From the NCBI RefSeq assembly GCF_037975245.1, contig NC_092572.1:26580989-26640988 (forward strand): a DNA stretch of 60,000 nucleotides, written 5' to 3'. The position numbers were made by a program, and so were the translations under genes. Shown in pieces: positions 49,745 through 59,711 of this stretch. How positions within the stretch are numbered: the stretch's first letter is position 1; the number at the start of each line of letters is the position of its first letter. The notes under the pieces are model-generated. The model did not search any database and was not told where the DNA came from. It worked only from the letters and a program-made list of their open reading frames with translations. Source of the DNA: Apostichopus japonicus. Its lineage: Eukaryota > Echinodermata > Holothuroidea > Aspidochirotida > Stichopodidae.

Positions 49745-50130
49745 CCAAAATGCGGGTCGACAATTGGATGACATTGAGGCAACTCCCAACCCAAACGGAC
49801 AATTCGTTCTCAAGTTATCGCAAAAATACTAGTTTTTTATCATTAATTGACCTTTGGTGACCTCTGATCACATGACCATTAAGTTTGAAAATGTTCCCCT
49901 AACCAGTTCACAACTTGTCCCAAAATATCAACCTTGTCACACATTGGCACTGGGAGTTATTGCAGTTTTAATATTTTCTGTTTTTGTACCATAACTGACC
50001 TTTGGTGACCTTTGTGAGCACCAAAAACAATAGGGCACACCTTCTCCATATGGCGGATCTATAGTCCAAGTTTGGCCTCAATCCAACAATCCCTTAGTGA
50101 GATAGAGCGTACCCAAGCAAGTGTCACAGA

Positions 50131-50183
50131 CGCACACACACACACACACACACACATACACACATACACACACACACACACAC
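50131..50183. repeat. (CA)n microsatellite
   Basis: CA repeats with CATACA interruptions, next to the end of the AGGTCA array. Confidence 0.95.
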
Positions 50184-50200
50184 GCCAACCTGACTGCATA

Positions 50201-50226
50201 GGTTCCTTTTGCTAAAGCAAGGAACC
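50201..50226. other. Palindrome at the end of the AGGTCA array
   Basis: GGTTCCTT and AAGGAACC flank an 10-bp centre that also pairs (TTGCT with AGC), giving a strong hairpin. GGTTCCTTGC at 25957-25966 is the reverse complement of its right arm (GCAAGGAACC, 50217-50226). This suggests matching ends of one repeat family. Confidence 0.7.
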
Positions 50227-50228
50227 AA

Positions 50229-50358
50229 AAAGGTATCACGTTTCATTGCTGTCTGCATTTTGTAGTGACACAAAAAAAAACGTCACTTGCAAGCAACTGA
50301 AAGGTAACTTTTTCAGATGGCCGCACAAGGTTTGGGGCGAGTCTTCAATGCCTTTAAC
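50229..50358 (-). mobile_element. Non-autonomous DNA element arm, right copy
   Basis: Inverted match of 27244-27370 (see that entry). It begins right after the palindrome at 50201-50226 and ends at CAATGCCTTTAA. On the - strand it starts TTAAAGGCATTGAAGACTCG. Confidence 0.7.
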
Positions 50359-50430
50359 GTAAACAAACTGAAGTAAATGTGGAGTGATGATCAATGCTAT
50401 AGTTAGGACTTGAACAAGTCTTTTGCCTTG

Positions 50431-50454
50431 CGTGTGTGTGTGTGTGTGTGTGTG
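50431..50454. repeat. (TG)n microsatellite
   Basis: About 24 bp of TG. Confidence 0.9.
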
Positions 50455-50619
50455 AAGGAATATTAAATTTACAGTATAACATCTCCCAAATGGAATAAGA
50501 CTTCTTTTTGTTTATAGATATTTGGGGATGTTGTTCATGGCAGTTATATCTCTCTCATACAGACCAACAATGTTTGGGATTGTGTCTCTTCAAATACAAT
50601 GATTATTATTATTTTTTTT

Positions 50620-50988
50620 TTATGTTAGGTTTACAGTCTTGTTCAAGGCCAAGGCTCTCTCACACAACTTTACAACTTAACCCTGGTCATTGGTAACTTG
50701 TCACACCTACACACCAATACAATTCAAACAATCTCTCCTGGGGCACCACAACCAAGTGTCCCCATTGGGACTTCCCATTGGGACTTCCCATAGGGTTCAG
50801 ACACAGACCGGCACATGCAACTATACTTACAAGTTACCTCGCAAGTCCCCATTTATACACCTGAAGAGAGGCAATGGAGATAAAGTGCCTTGCCCAAGGA
50901 CACATGCAATGATCGAGCCAGGACTCGAACCTGTAATCCTTCGATCACAAGTCCACTGCCTTAACCACTTGACCACAACGCCCTCTTC
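50620..50988 (-). mobile_element. tRNA-derived SINE, family C
   Basis: On the - strand: A-box-like TGGTCAAGTGGTTAAGGCAG (about 50955-50974), B-box GGTTCGAGTCC (50921-50931), then the body CCTTGGGCAAGGCAC (50885-50899), a block seen in many marine-animal SINEs. The tRNA-like part spans 50911-50987. The 3' limit, near 50620, is a guess from a loss of resemblance. Confidence 0.8.
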
Positions 50989-50999
50989 ATACTATTAAC

Positions 51000-51640
51000 C
51001 TGATTCTGATGTCTGCTTCAGCAGTCGATCAAAGTTAACACCTTTATTTTAACACATTATTACCCAACTCACCAAGCCAAATATTTTTGTTATTATTAAA
51101 TCGATCTAACAATTCACATAAGATCATTTAAGAATTTCTTTTTTTTTCCAGAAAATTACCCAAATTAGTACTTTCTACAATAAGTAAATAATTAATAAAC
51201 CTTGCAGCCAAATTCTTCATTCTTGGATGAAGTTTTCGGCGTTTATCGAAAAGCTAGCGATCAATACAAATATATTTATACAGAATCAAACAGAAAGACT
51301 TTTAAATTTAAGAACTTTGCATATGCTATAATCATTCTCCAAAATTACAATCAACATCTTCTTTTTTCCCTATTTTTTTCCTTCAAAATTGTATTTGATG
51401 CACAACACAGATATGCACTGGGCACATGAATCAAAGGAGCTGAACATATGCAGACAAGAAGATTACACTTTTTGATATTTCTGGAAGAACCTTGATCCAC
51501 TTAAATTTGCAGATAATCTTCAACATAGTGATTACAAAATGTTAAACTACCATTTTTACATTTTTTTCCCTTTCTATTCCCTTCCTTTAATTCGACTGCA
51601 TTTCTTAAGTAGTGCTTAGTTTATTTGAGCTTGGAAAACT
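51000..51640. other. Intergenic, nothing recognised
   Basis: AT-rich. No repeat, exon or element. Confidence 0.5.
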
Positions 51641-51669
51641 TTCATCACTGCATGAAACAGTATGCACAA

Positions 51670-52350
51670 GGGTTTCTCAACGTGATGAGATGTCTTCAAC
51701 TGGAGCAGGTGAATCGTCAACATGATGACATATTGAAATGCGTCTTCAAGCAGAGGAAGCGATGCCTCAACATGATGAAATGCCTACGGCTGATTTTTCC
51801 AACGTGATGAGATATCGTCAACACTGGACCGGATGTATCTCCAACACGATGACACTCTTAGCTCTGTCTCGGACCAGACGAGGCAAATCTCCTGGTGAGA
51901 CGTCTTCAGACTACCTTAAGCAACTTCGCAACATGATGAGATGTCTTCAACAGGTGAATTGTAAACACGATGACACTCTGAGCTCTGTCTCCGACCAGTC
52001 GAGGCAAATCTCCTGGTGAGATGTCTTCAAACTACATTAAGAAAATCTCAACATGATGAGATGTCTTCAACAGGTGAATTGTCAACATTATGACACTCTG
52101 AGCTCTGTCTTCGACCAGTCGAGGCAAATCTCCAGGTGAGATGTCTACAAACTAGAGTAAGCAAATTCTCAACATGATGAGATGTCTTCACCAGGTGAAC
52201 TGTCAACATGATGACATGTGCCTTCAACCAGAGCACGCAAATCCTCGCCATGACTGGTGTACAAAACGTCAACAGATCAGGCAAATCTTGCAACATGATC
52301 AGACACTCCTTCGACTGGAACAGGCAAAATCTTCATGTATACTCACTGCT
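51670..52350. repeat. 120-bp tandem repeat beyond the TMEM192 3' end
   Basis: ACATGATGAGATGTCTTCAA recurs at 51931, 52051 and 52172 (120 and 121 bp), with CTCTGAGCTCTGTCTYCGAC and GTCGAGGCAAATCTCC at the same offset in each. Degenerate units extend to both sides. It is just downstream of the poly(A) signal of the - strand gene. Confidence 0.85.
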
Positions 52351-52410
52351 ATAGGAATGCAGAACCTTCATCGAGCAAAACTGTGTCTTCAACAAGAAGC
52401 AGCCTTTGCA

Positions 52411-52416
52411 TTTATT
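52411..52416 (-). terminator. TMEM192 poly(A) signal candidate
   Basis: AATAAA on the - strand, about 30 bp after the stop codon at 52449-52447. A short 3' UTR would result; the array further on is then outside the transcript. Confidence 0.5.
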
Positions 52417-52446
52417 TTATCCTGATCTTTTTTTTTTTCTCCCCCG

Positions 52447-52591
52447 TCAGCTGATACTGCTCAACGCCTGTGACTGGGCCGTTCCATTTTTCAGCTTCAC
52501 GATTAAGTTGTTCAGGTAAACGGTGTGTTGTTTCAGGTAGTGGATCAAGTCTGCCTGCTTCTCCAGGAGGTTGTCGACATAATTTGTATCC
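52447..52591 (-). CDS. tmem192: TMEM192 last coding exon: C-terminal helix and stop
   Basis: The acceptor is CCATGCAG|GG and the frame is RDTNYVDNLLEKQADLIH, then KQHTVYLNNLIVKLKNG, ending SSIS and TGA (52449-52447). The heptad-like Leu/Ile pattern suggests a coiled coil on the cytosolic side. The first nucleotide completes the split AGG codon from the previous exon. Confidence 0.85.
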
Positions 52592-55500
52592 CTGCATGGA
52601 GAAATGGAACAACCCGGTAAGAGTATCATCATGTAACAATCGGAAACTTTGAGGAAAGTTTAATGGACTGTCCAGCGGGTAAATATTTATTTGTGAATAT
52701 ATTGAAAGATGGACAAAATCTTAGCATCCTTATGATATTTGCACAAACACACACACACGTTTGTATTACATTCAGACCAAGGACCCCATTGTATTTTCCA
52801 TTGTTCAAATACACGTACCCTACGCTTAACAATACCCCATACAATAGAATTCTTCCGAGGACGTGGTGATTCTTAGAAATCACAACCGAGGACCTGAAAT
52901 TCTTTTGTTCAAGTCCTCGGTCAGATAGCAAAACAAACGCACACGCCTTCAAACAAACAAACATTCCTTCCCACCAATAACAACATTTGAAAGTTGACCC
53001 ATTTTGTATCAAACTTTTAAAACTTGAAGCAAGCAGGTTTCCATATCTAGAATCGCAATGACGCAGCTTTTTGCAAAGTATCAAATTTTTCTTATCGAAA
53101 ATTGTGATGCATGACAATATCAATATTTCACATATGTTAGTGTATCATGCAACATTATTTCCCCTTCTAAAGGAGAAGTTTGGAACCCTGCCCAAAACAA
53201 ATGGAGCAACATTAAAGAAAAAAGAGAGAAGTTCACACTACATAAAACCTGTGACAATTTCAATTAACTGTATAACACAAAATTTTACAGGTAGGAAATG
53301 AGAAAATTGAATGCCAACCAGGAAGAGCTACTAAAGAAAAAAAATGGTCCACTTTTCATATCGGTCACAAAATAAAATTTATGCCCCCCCGGGATTCTCC
53401 TCTCTTAGCTATCCGATAAAAAAATCATGTTTCCTCATGCACGAGACATCTTCAGTGATTGACTTGCAGGAAAAATAAATATATAACAGACTTGATGACT
53501 TGAAACGTCCTTTCATCTTGCCGATGGATTTAAAACTGGTCTGAAAAATCCGATTCAGAGGTTTCCGCTTCCCGAGAGATAAATGTCTCGAGTATCGAAA
53601 CTCATTTATGTCATAGCATCGATCGAGTACTTCAAAAGGGTGCTAAACATATGATTGTTTGTATGTATGTATGTATGGGTGTATGTATGTATGTATGTAT
53701 GTATGTATGTATGTATGTATGTATGTATGTATGTATGTATGTATGTATGTATGTATGTATGTATGTATGTATGGGTGTATGTATGTATGTATGTATGTAT
53801 GTATGTATGTATGTATGTATGTATGTATATGACCCCAAAATCCAGCTAGATATGCTATAACAGCAATGATTAATTGCAAACTTACAACTTTTGATCAGTT
53901 CTCTGGCAGTTTTGAAATAACTATTTTCAGAACAAAATTTGATAACAATGAGGGAGGCAATGTTTTTCCTTTTTGTTTTGGCTTCAAATGTTTTCAATGA
54001 ATTTCTGGTTTAATGTTGGATGCTTCCTACTTTCGTCTCCTAATGTTCATAAACGAAAAAATGGATTTGTTTGCAATTAACACAGAATGTTCACATACTT
54101 AGAATGTACACGTACATAGAATGTACACAGAATGTACATTGCCGGTGCGTACATCTATAAATGCAAACAAGTAGAATACGATAAATAAATAAAATGTCAA
54201 ATGTGAATGTCTTCCTCGAGGGAAAGGTTCAATGACATTCATAACTACAGAGGAGTAAATATTTATGTCAAGGAGCGAAAAGAGGAAATGCTTACAGAAA
54301 GAGGGGGGGAGGGAGCAAGCGATGTATGAATGCAAGAAAGGAATGGAGTGTAGTCGCCCACCCAGAGAATGACGTATCAGTGCGTGGGATCAATTTACTA
54401 GCAAGAAAGGAATTGAGTGTATTCCCCCATCCAGAGAATGACGTATCAGTGCGTGGGATCAATTTACTAGCAAGAAAGGAATTGAGTGTATTACCCCATC
54501 CAGAAAATGACGTATCAGTGCGTGGGATCAATTTACTAGCAAGAAAGGAATTGAGTGTATTACCCCATCCAGAGAATGACGTTTCAGTGCGTGGGATCAA
54601 TTTACTAGCAAGAAAGGAATTGAGTGTATTACCCCATCCAGAGAATGACGTATCAGTGCGTGGGATCAATTTACTAGCAAGAAAGGAATTGAGTGTATTC
54701 CCCCACCCAGAGGATGACGTATCAGTGCGTGGGATCAATTTACTAGCAAGAAAGGAATTGAGTGTATTACCCCACCCAGAGGATGATGTATCAGTGCGTG
54801 GGATCAATGCACTAGCAAGAAAGGAATTGAGTGTATTCCCCCACCCAGAGAATGACGTATCAGTGCGTGGGATCAATGTACTAGCGCCGGAACGGGTCAG
54901 TTTGTGACAACAGAAGGCTGCAATGGTGTACTGGGTGGTATTAAGGTACCCACACAGAATAGGCGTAGCTATTGTAATGTACCCACACAAAAATGCGTCA
55001 GTGTGTGGCATTAATGTACCCACGTAGGAATGCATCAGTGTGTGGTATTCATATACTGAAAGAGAAACAGACCAGTGTATGGTAATGCACCCACACAGAA
55101 ATAGCTAATATGTAGTACATATATGTGTATATATATATATATATATATACCCACACAGAAATGGCTAAGTGTGTAGTATATACATATACCCACACATAAA
55201 TGGCTTAGTTTGTAGTATACATATATATATACCCACACAGAAATGGCTAAGTGTGTAGTATATACATATACCCACACATAAATGGCTTAGTTTGTAGTAT
55301 ACATATATATATACCCACACAGAAATGGCTAAGTGTGTAGTATATACATATACCCACACATAAATGGCTTAGTTTGTAGTATACATATATATATACCCAC
55401 ACAGCAAGGCTAAGTGTGTAGCATATATATGTACCCAAACAGGGGTAATGGCTTAGTGTGAAGTATGTTTGTAAATACCTTTAGTGTGGTTTCTATTTTA

Positions 55501-58500
55501 CATACACAGAAAATGGCTTAGTGTGTAGCCTATATATATGTAACCACACATAAATGGCTCAGTGTGTAGCCTATATATGTACCCCCACAGCAAGGCTAAG
55601 TGTGTAGCATATATATGTACCCAAACAGCGGTAATGGCTTAGTGTGAAGTATGTTTGTAAATACACTTTAGTGTGGTTTCTATTTTACATACACAGAAAT
55701 GGCTTAGTGTGCAGCCTATATATATGTAACCACACAGAAATGTCTTAGTGTGTAGCCTATATATGTACCCCCACAGCAAGGCTAAGTGTGTAGCATATAT
55801 ATGTACCCAAACAGCGGTAATGGCTTAGTGTGTAGTATGTTTGTAAATACACTTTAGTGTGTGGTTCTATTTACATACACAGAAATGGCTTAGTGTGTAG
55901 CCTATATATATGTACCCACACATAAACAACAAAAAGGAGTTTAACCCCTGATCGACCTCACAGGAGGTCTAACGCACACATAAATGGCTCAGTGTGTAGT
56001 ATGTAGGTACATGCACTGAGATGGCTTCAGTGTGTGGTTTCTATTTTCATACACAGAAATGGCTTAGTGCATATTATGTTTGCAATAAGACAAGAAATGG
56101 CTTGTGTGTGGTTTCTATATACCCCAAAAGGAAATGGATCCTTGCTCGGTATTAATGTAACCATGTTGCAATGGATAAGAGTGTAGTATAACCTAAATGT
56201 ACCCAGATGGAAATAGCTCTTAGTGTTGGGTATTACATTACAATGGCCTGTCAGGATTGGTGAGTGGTACTGATGTAACCATATAGAAACAGTGTGGTAA
56301 AAAAGGAATGTATTGACATGTGTGTGGTATTAACATTACTGCAACCCCACTCAGGTTATGGTCCATTTACATTGTCATACTTGTGATGTGGTAGGCTGTT
56401 CAAGCCTATGCTTATAATCACACAATTGCCTTCCGTACCTGAAAGCCAATGTCTGGTATATTGGTTTTGGTACATGAACTTTTGTCATACTTGTGATGTG
56501 GTAGGGAGTTCAAGCCTAAGCTTATAGTCACACAATTGCCTTCAGTACCTTAAACCAACGTCTGGTATATTGGTTATGGTACATGAACTTTTTTCATACT
56601 TGTGATGTGGTAGGGAGTTCAAGCCTAAGTCACACAATTGCCTTCCCTACCTGAAACCAACGTCTGGTATATGAATGCTAGGCTGCATGGCGGCTGCAAC
56701 AGCTTCTTCCTGCTCGACATCAGGCTGCTCACGCCTCTTGTTGAATTTAAACACTTTGACTAAATGCGTAGGATGGAAAATAAAGAAAAGAATAGAACAT
56801 TGGTTTGAAATTGATTAATAAGTTAATTAATAAGCTAATTAGAAAAACAGACTCCAATGCAGCTACGTAGGCTTGATCACTTAAGTCATTTGAAAGAGAC
56901 GTGAACTTTAACAGAAGAGTGAATTACTTTAGAAGCCATAGTCTTAATTGATTTTACGACTCAAGGCAGAAATTACAATAGAAAGGTCAAAGTTCAACAG
57001 GAAGGACAAATTAGTTGTACAGCTTCCTGGTAAATAAAATCTACATGAATTGTTTACATTCCCAATACTTTTAACAAAACTGTTTTTGGTTATAAAATTG
57101 GTATCACCCACCCTACCCCTCCCCTACTACTACTTCTTCCCTCTGCGACACCCATGTATACCCCATTGCACCCCCTTTCTCTAGCGCATAAACCCAAACC
57201 TCACAACGTCTTTCCCAAACAATTCTTGGCACTGGACAATTATTTTGCTTTGACCTATTTTTTTATTTTTTTTTGGCTGTAATGTTGCTGGCTTCCACTG
57301 TTAACTGTAACACATTACAATGATACTATAACAACAAGCAGCAACATGAAATAGTTCATGAAGAGTTTGCCATGCCAGTCCCGATTCATTCCCCTTTCGC
57401 AAGAGTTGTTTGTAACAAAAGCAGTGGCCTTTCAAATTAGTCGTTAATGAATAACAACTCGCGCCTAACCCAATTAGGAAGAGCGACGAAGACCTTTCTT
57501 CCGGAATCAGAAATTAACGACTTTGCACGGTGCTGGTAAAAGTGATACCATTTCCCATGCGGGGTGTAACACAGCTGATGTATACAAAGGAAATCGTGAA
57601 CGTTGTTAGAAAAAAAAAAAAATTACCGTCTTCTTTAAACAAAATAGAGGGCTTTTGGATGGGAGAGTGGAATGAGAGGGATGAAACATGGAGTCGCACG
57701 GTGGCACCGTTGCTGTTAATAACGCAAACTGACAAGACGGACTTTCCCCCAAGGTCGATTGCAACGTCGAAGTCCAATTGGATGTACTTATGGGAAAGAC
57801 GACGGTTGCACTTTTTGTGGAGGTCAGAGAGATGGCTCCAGTCAAAATTGGATCAGGCGGTCTGCTTCTTATCTCGGGTCAAAATAAATCGACTGGCCTC
57901 TGATATGAACTAAGTGACCTTTTCACTAAAAGTGTGGTTTAAAACCAATCGGCAGTGGTGCTAGGATTGAAAAAAAAACTGAGCCTCTTTTTATAGAGGG
58001 ACTTAGCAGTTAAATGTGTAACTTCCATCAACAAGGCAGGCTTGGAGACTTGGTAAAGATGGGAATTGTGACAAACAACATTGGTGACTTTTCGTTTTAG
58101 TCTGGGTTTGTGGGAGTCATGAGTAAAATAACCTTCCTCTTTCACCCAAACCTACCTCAATACTGACTCATTTCCCATTTTCTATGTTTTTTTATTGTCC
58201 TACAGAAAACATTAACAGTGCAGTATCATAATGCAATGTCTCGACTGAGATACTTGCAAATGTTTCGACCAAACCTTGTCTACGAACGACATTGATGGCT
58301 TGGTTTCGCAAGATTTGATTCTACATCAGAGGTTTGGTTTTGTGAGACAACTTTCGGTAATAAACATCCTACCCCTCCACTCCCCTTCCTTCCTCTCCCA
58401 TCTCCCTCTTTCACACTTCCTCCAGCCCACTCAAGTTTCTTAAATTTTTGATTGCCCAACCAAAAAAAAAATTAACAGTACATAAACATCTCTATAATGT

Positions 58501-59711
58501 TGATTTCCTTAAAGGGATATGCAGCACTTCAATGGAACCGAAAAATAGTTCATACTGTTACTTGAAAAAGACCCATCTCAATATCATAACTGGAGGTACG
58601 GTTGATTAAATGGAAACTACTTTGACAAGCTAAACCTTTGTTTCTTCCCTGGAATGGATCACAGTAGGAAGTCTGTGATGTCATAACTGCAAAATTGTAA
58701 ACAAAATTATTCTACAAAAGTAGAGTACTTTGCTATTATAATCTTCTTGTTGACTTTATCCTTGAAACCTGGTACATTTATAAGGTTTGCTTTAGCTTTA
58801 AGGTTCTCTGTACAAAGAACTTCATCAAATTGCAACTTTTTCTTCTGTAGAATTATTACTTATACTCTGTGTGAGTAAATGATGTAAACATGACAAAGGA
58901 AGCCCCCCCAAAAAAAGCATTTGCATTTGAATTTTCTGAATTGCTGTGATGAAATCATTTACTTCACTGTTGCCAGATTCAATCACAAAATACTAGCAAA
59001 ATTTGAAAAATTCATATCTTTGCAAAACAAAATGCTATAAGGATGTGGTTTTGATCTAAATATAGGAAATTACTAGCATTTTTATCAAGCTATCATCTTC
59101 AGCCAATCCATTTCAGTTCTTTTTACTAGAGAAGATAATGTTACTGCTATGACCGTACTATGTAACTATCATACCATTTCTGTAATGCTACAACTAAGGT
59201 AACTCTATGCAGCTAATGTAAAGTTGTTTGTGTAGAAGATAATGTTACTACTAAAATCTTGCTATGTAATATCATATCATATCAATAATGCTACAACGTC
59301 ACTCTATGCAGCTATTTTTTGTTTGTTTAAAGGTATATACGCTACTATGAATGTTGTACAATCTTCTTACCATTCGACTATCAAGTTAACAGACCTATTT
59401 TTAGAAGGCACAACACCAACCATTCTTCACCCTTTTTGACTAAATTTGACTTTGTCCAACCAATCTTTGAATCACTTGGTATTGGGACATAAAGCTGTTA
59501 AGTAGAGTGCAGAAATGGTGATGAGAAAGTGAGGGAGTGATCATAACCTCACCTGCATATTTCATGCTTCCAACTGACGCTACGATACATTCCAGTAGCC
59601 CTACAGCTTGACAGAAGTAAACTGGTAACCCCCTGGGGCCTGACCAAGACTGGCCTGAACCCCAATTGAGGTCAAGGGTCACCATGAGACTGAGGAGAAA
59701 GATAGCATTAC
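52447..59711 (-). CDS. tmem192: TMEM192-like lysosomal membrane protein, 3' half (three exons)
   Basis: Joining 59711-59553, 56759-56651 and 52591-52447 gives one frame of about 136 residues and a TGA stop, with phase-1 and phase-2 introns that match exactly. The protein starts within GNAIFLLSLMVTL, has a hydrophobic helix (YFCQAVGLLECIVASVG), a basic KVFKFNKRREQPD motif, then a C-terminal amphipathic helix LLEKQADLIHYLKQH. Human TMEM192 has the same order (GNTVLLL, a last membrane helix, RRFNKAKPEPD, then EKQGDTIEYLKRHN), by memory, not a search. TMEM192 is a four-helix protein of late endosomes and lysosomes with cytosolic ends that forms disulfide-linked dimers. This tail lacks the near-terminal Cys I recall from the human protein. 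The first two or so helices lie beyond the right edge. It is convergent with Ets1/2. Confidence 0.85.
53657..53827. repeat. (TATG)n microsatellite
   Basis: About 170 bp of TATG with two GGGTGTATG-type interruptions. Overlapping ORFs on both strands are artefacts. Confidence 0.97.
54330..54897. repeat. 69-bp minisatellite, eight units
   Basis: Eight units carrying GCAAGAAAGGAATTGAGTG and GACGTATCAGTGCGTGGG. 69 is a multiple of 3 and the unit is open on both strands, giving two false ORFs (193 codons +, 247 codons -). Units differ at only a few positions. Confidence 0.96.
54940..56130. repeat. Compound AAATGGCTTAGTGTG array with higher-order units
   Basis: The basic unit is ACACAGAAATGGCTTAGTGT with a TA-rich spacer. 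Three roughly 82-bp units occupy about 55150-55400. Then three roughly 185-bp units (AGCAAGGCTAAGTGTGTAGC, CCCAAACAGCGGTAATGGC, TTGTAAATACACTTTAGTG) cover about 55405-55910. Further degenerate units run on both sides. Confidence 0.9.
56355..56665. repeat. Three tandem copies spanning the TMEM192 exon donor
   Basis: On the - strand the real exon end CCAGACGTTGGTTTCAG|GTAGGG (donor after 56651) is followed by two more copies of the same sequence, at 56549 (TTTAAG|GTACTG) and 56439 (CTTTCAG|GTACGG), 102 and 110 bp apart. Each carries GAAGGCAATTGTGTGA and CACATCACAAGTATGA after it. Confidence 0.9.
56651..56759 (-). CDS. tmem192: TMEM192 penultimate exon: basic segment after last membrane helix
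   Basis: The acceptor is CATTTAG|TC and the donor TTTCAG|GTAGGG. The exon is 109 nt and encodes VKVFKFNKRREQPDVEQ, then EEAVAAAMQPSIHIPDVGF. The start completes a Val from a phase-1 donor and the end leaves AG for the next exon. Its 3' end lies in a tandem triplication. Confidence 0.87.
56760..59552 (-). other. TMEM192 intron
   Basis: GT-AG intron of about 2.8 kb with C-rich patches near 57110-57180 and 58370-58440. An exon-like segment at 57627-57786 was considered and rejected. Confidence 0.7.
59553..59711 (-). CDS. tmem192: TMEM192 exon: last membrane helix
   Basis: The acceptor is TTTCGCAG|GT after a pyrimidine-rich tract and the donor ATGCAG|GTGAGG. The exon is 159 nt, phase 1-1. It encodes NAIFLLSLMVTLDLNWGSG, then PRGLPVYFCQAVGLLECIVA and SVGSMKYA. 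The final helix joins straight into the basic exon at 56759. The segment 59664-59684 is identical over 21 bp to a module of the AGGTCA repeat at 46.9-50.0 kb (see findings). Confidence 0.78.

Larger units (their letters stand above)
46850..50050. repeat. AGGTCA-rich complex repeat array
   Basis: About 3.2 kb of shuffled modules: CAACTTGTCCCAAAATATC (near 46902, 47688, 47850, 48417, 48708, 49253, 49911), TCACACCTTGG, GAGTTATTGCATTAAATGTC, TGACCTTTGGTGACCT, TTTTCTCCCCCAAAATACTAG. Module spacing is irregular (about 160-660 bp), so this is a scrambled higher-order array, not a simple satellite. TGACCT/AGGTCA half-sites are very dense. Related fragments lie at 25940-26645 and 41990-42100. No coding content. 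Confidence 0.9.
52592..56650 (-). other. TMEM192 intron packed with tandem arrays
   Basis: GT-AG intron of 4.06 kb. Holds, in + order, ordinary AT-rich sequence to about 53650, a (TATG)n, a 69-bp array, a compound 40/82/185-bp array, and the splice-donor triplication. More than half of it is tandem repeat. Confidence 0.75.

Noticed and set aside
53655-53997. Met/Tyr/Val/Cys- and His/Thr-rich ORFs
   Set aside because: (TATG)n microsatellite read in different frames.
54292-55035. 193- and 247-codon repeat ORFs on opposite strands
   Set aside because: Product of a 69-bp minisatellite open in both directions inside a TMEM192 intron.
57627-57786. Exon-like segment on the - strand (YIQLDFDVAIDLGGKS and onwards) with a GTAATT donor whose phase fits the exon at 56759
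   Set aside because: The exon at 59711-59553 joins 56759 directly in the same phase and reproduces TMEM192 without it. The segment breaks the last membrane helix from the basic motif and has no known resemblance.
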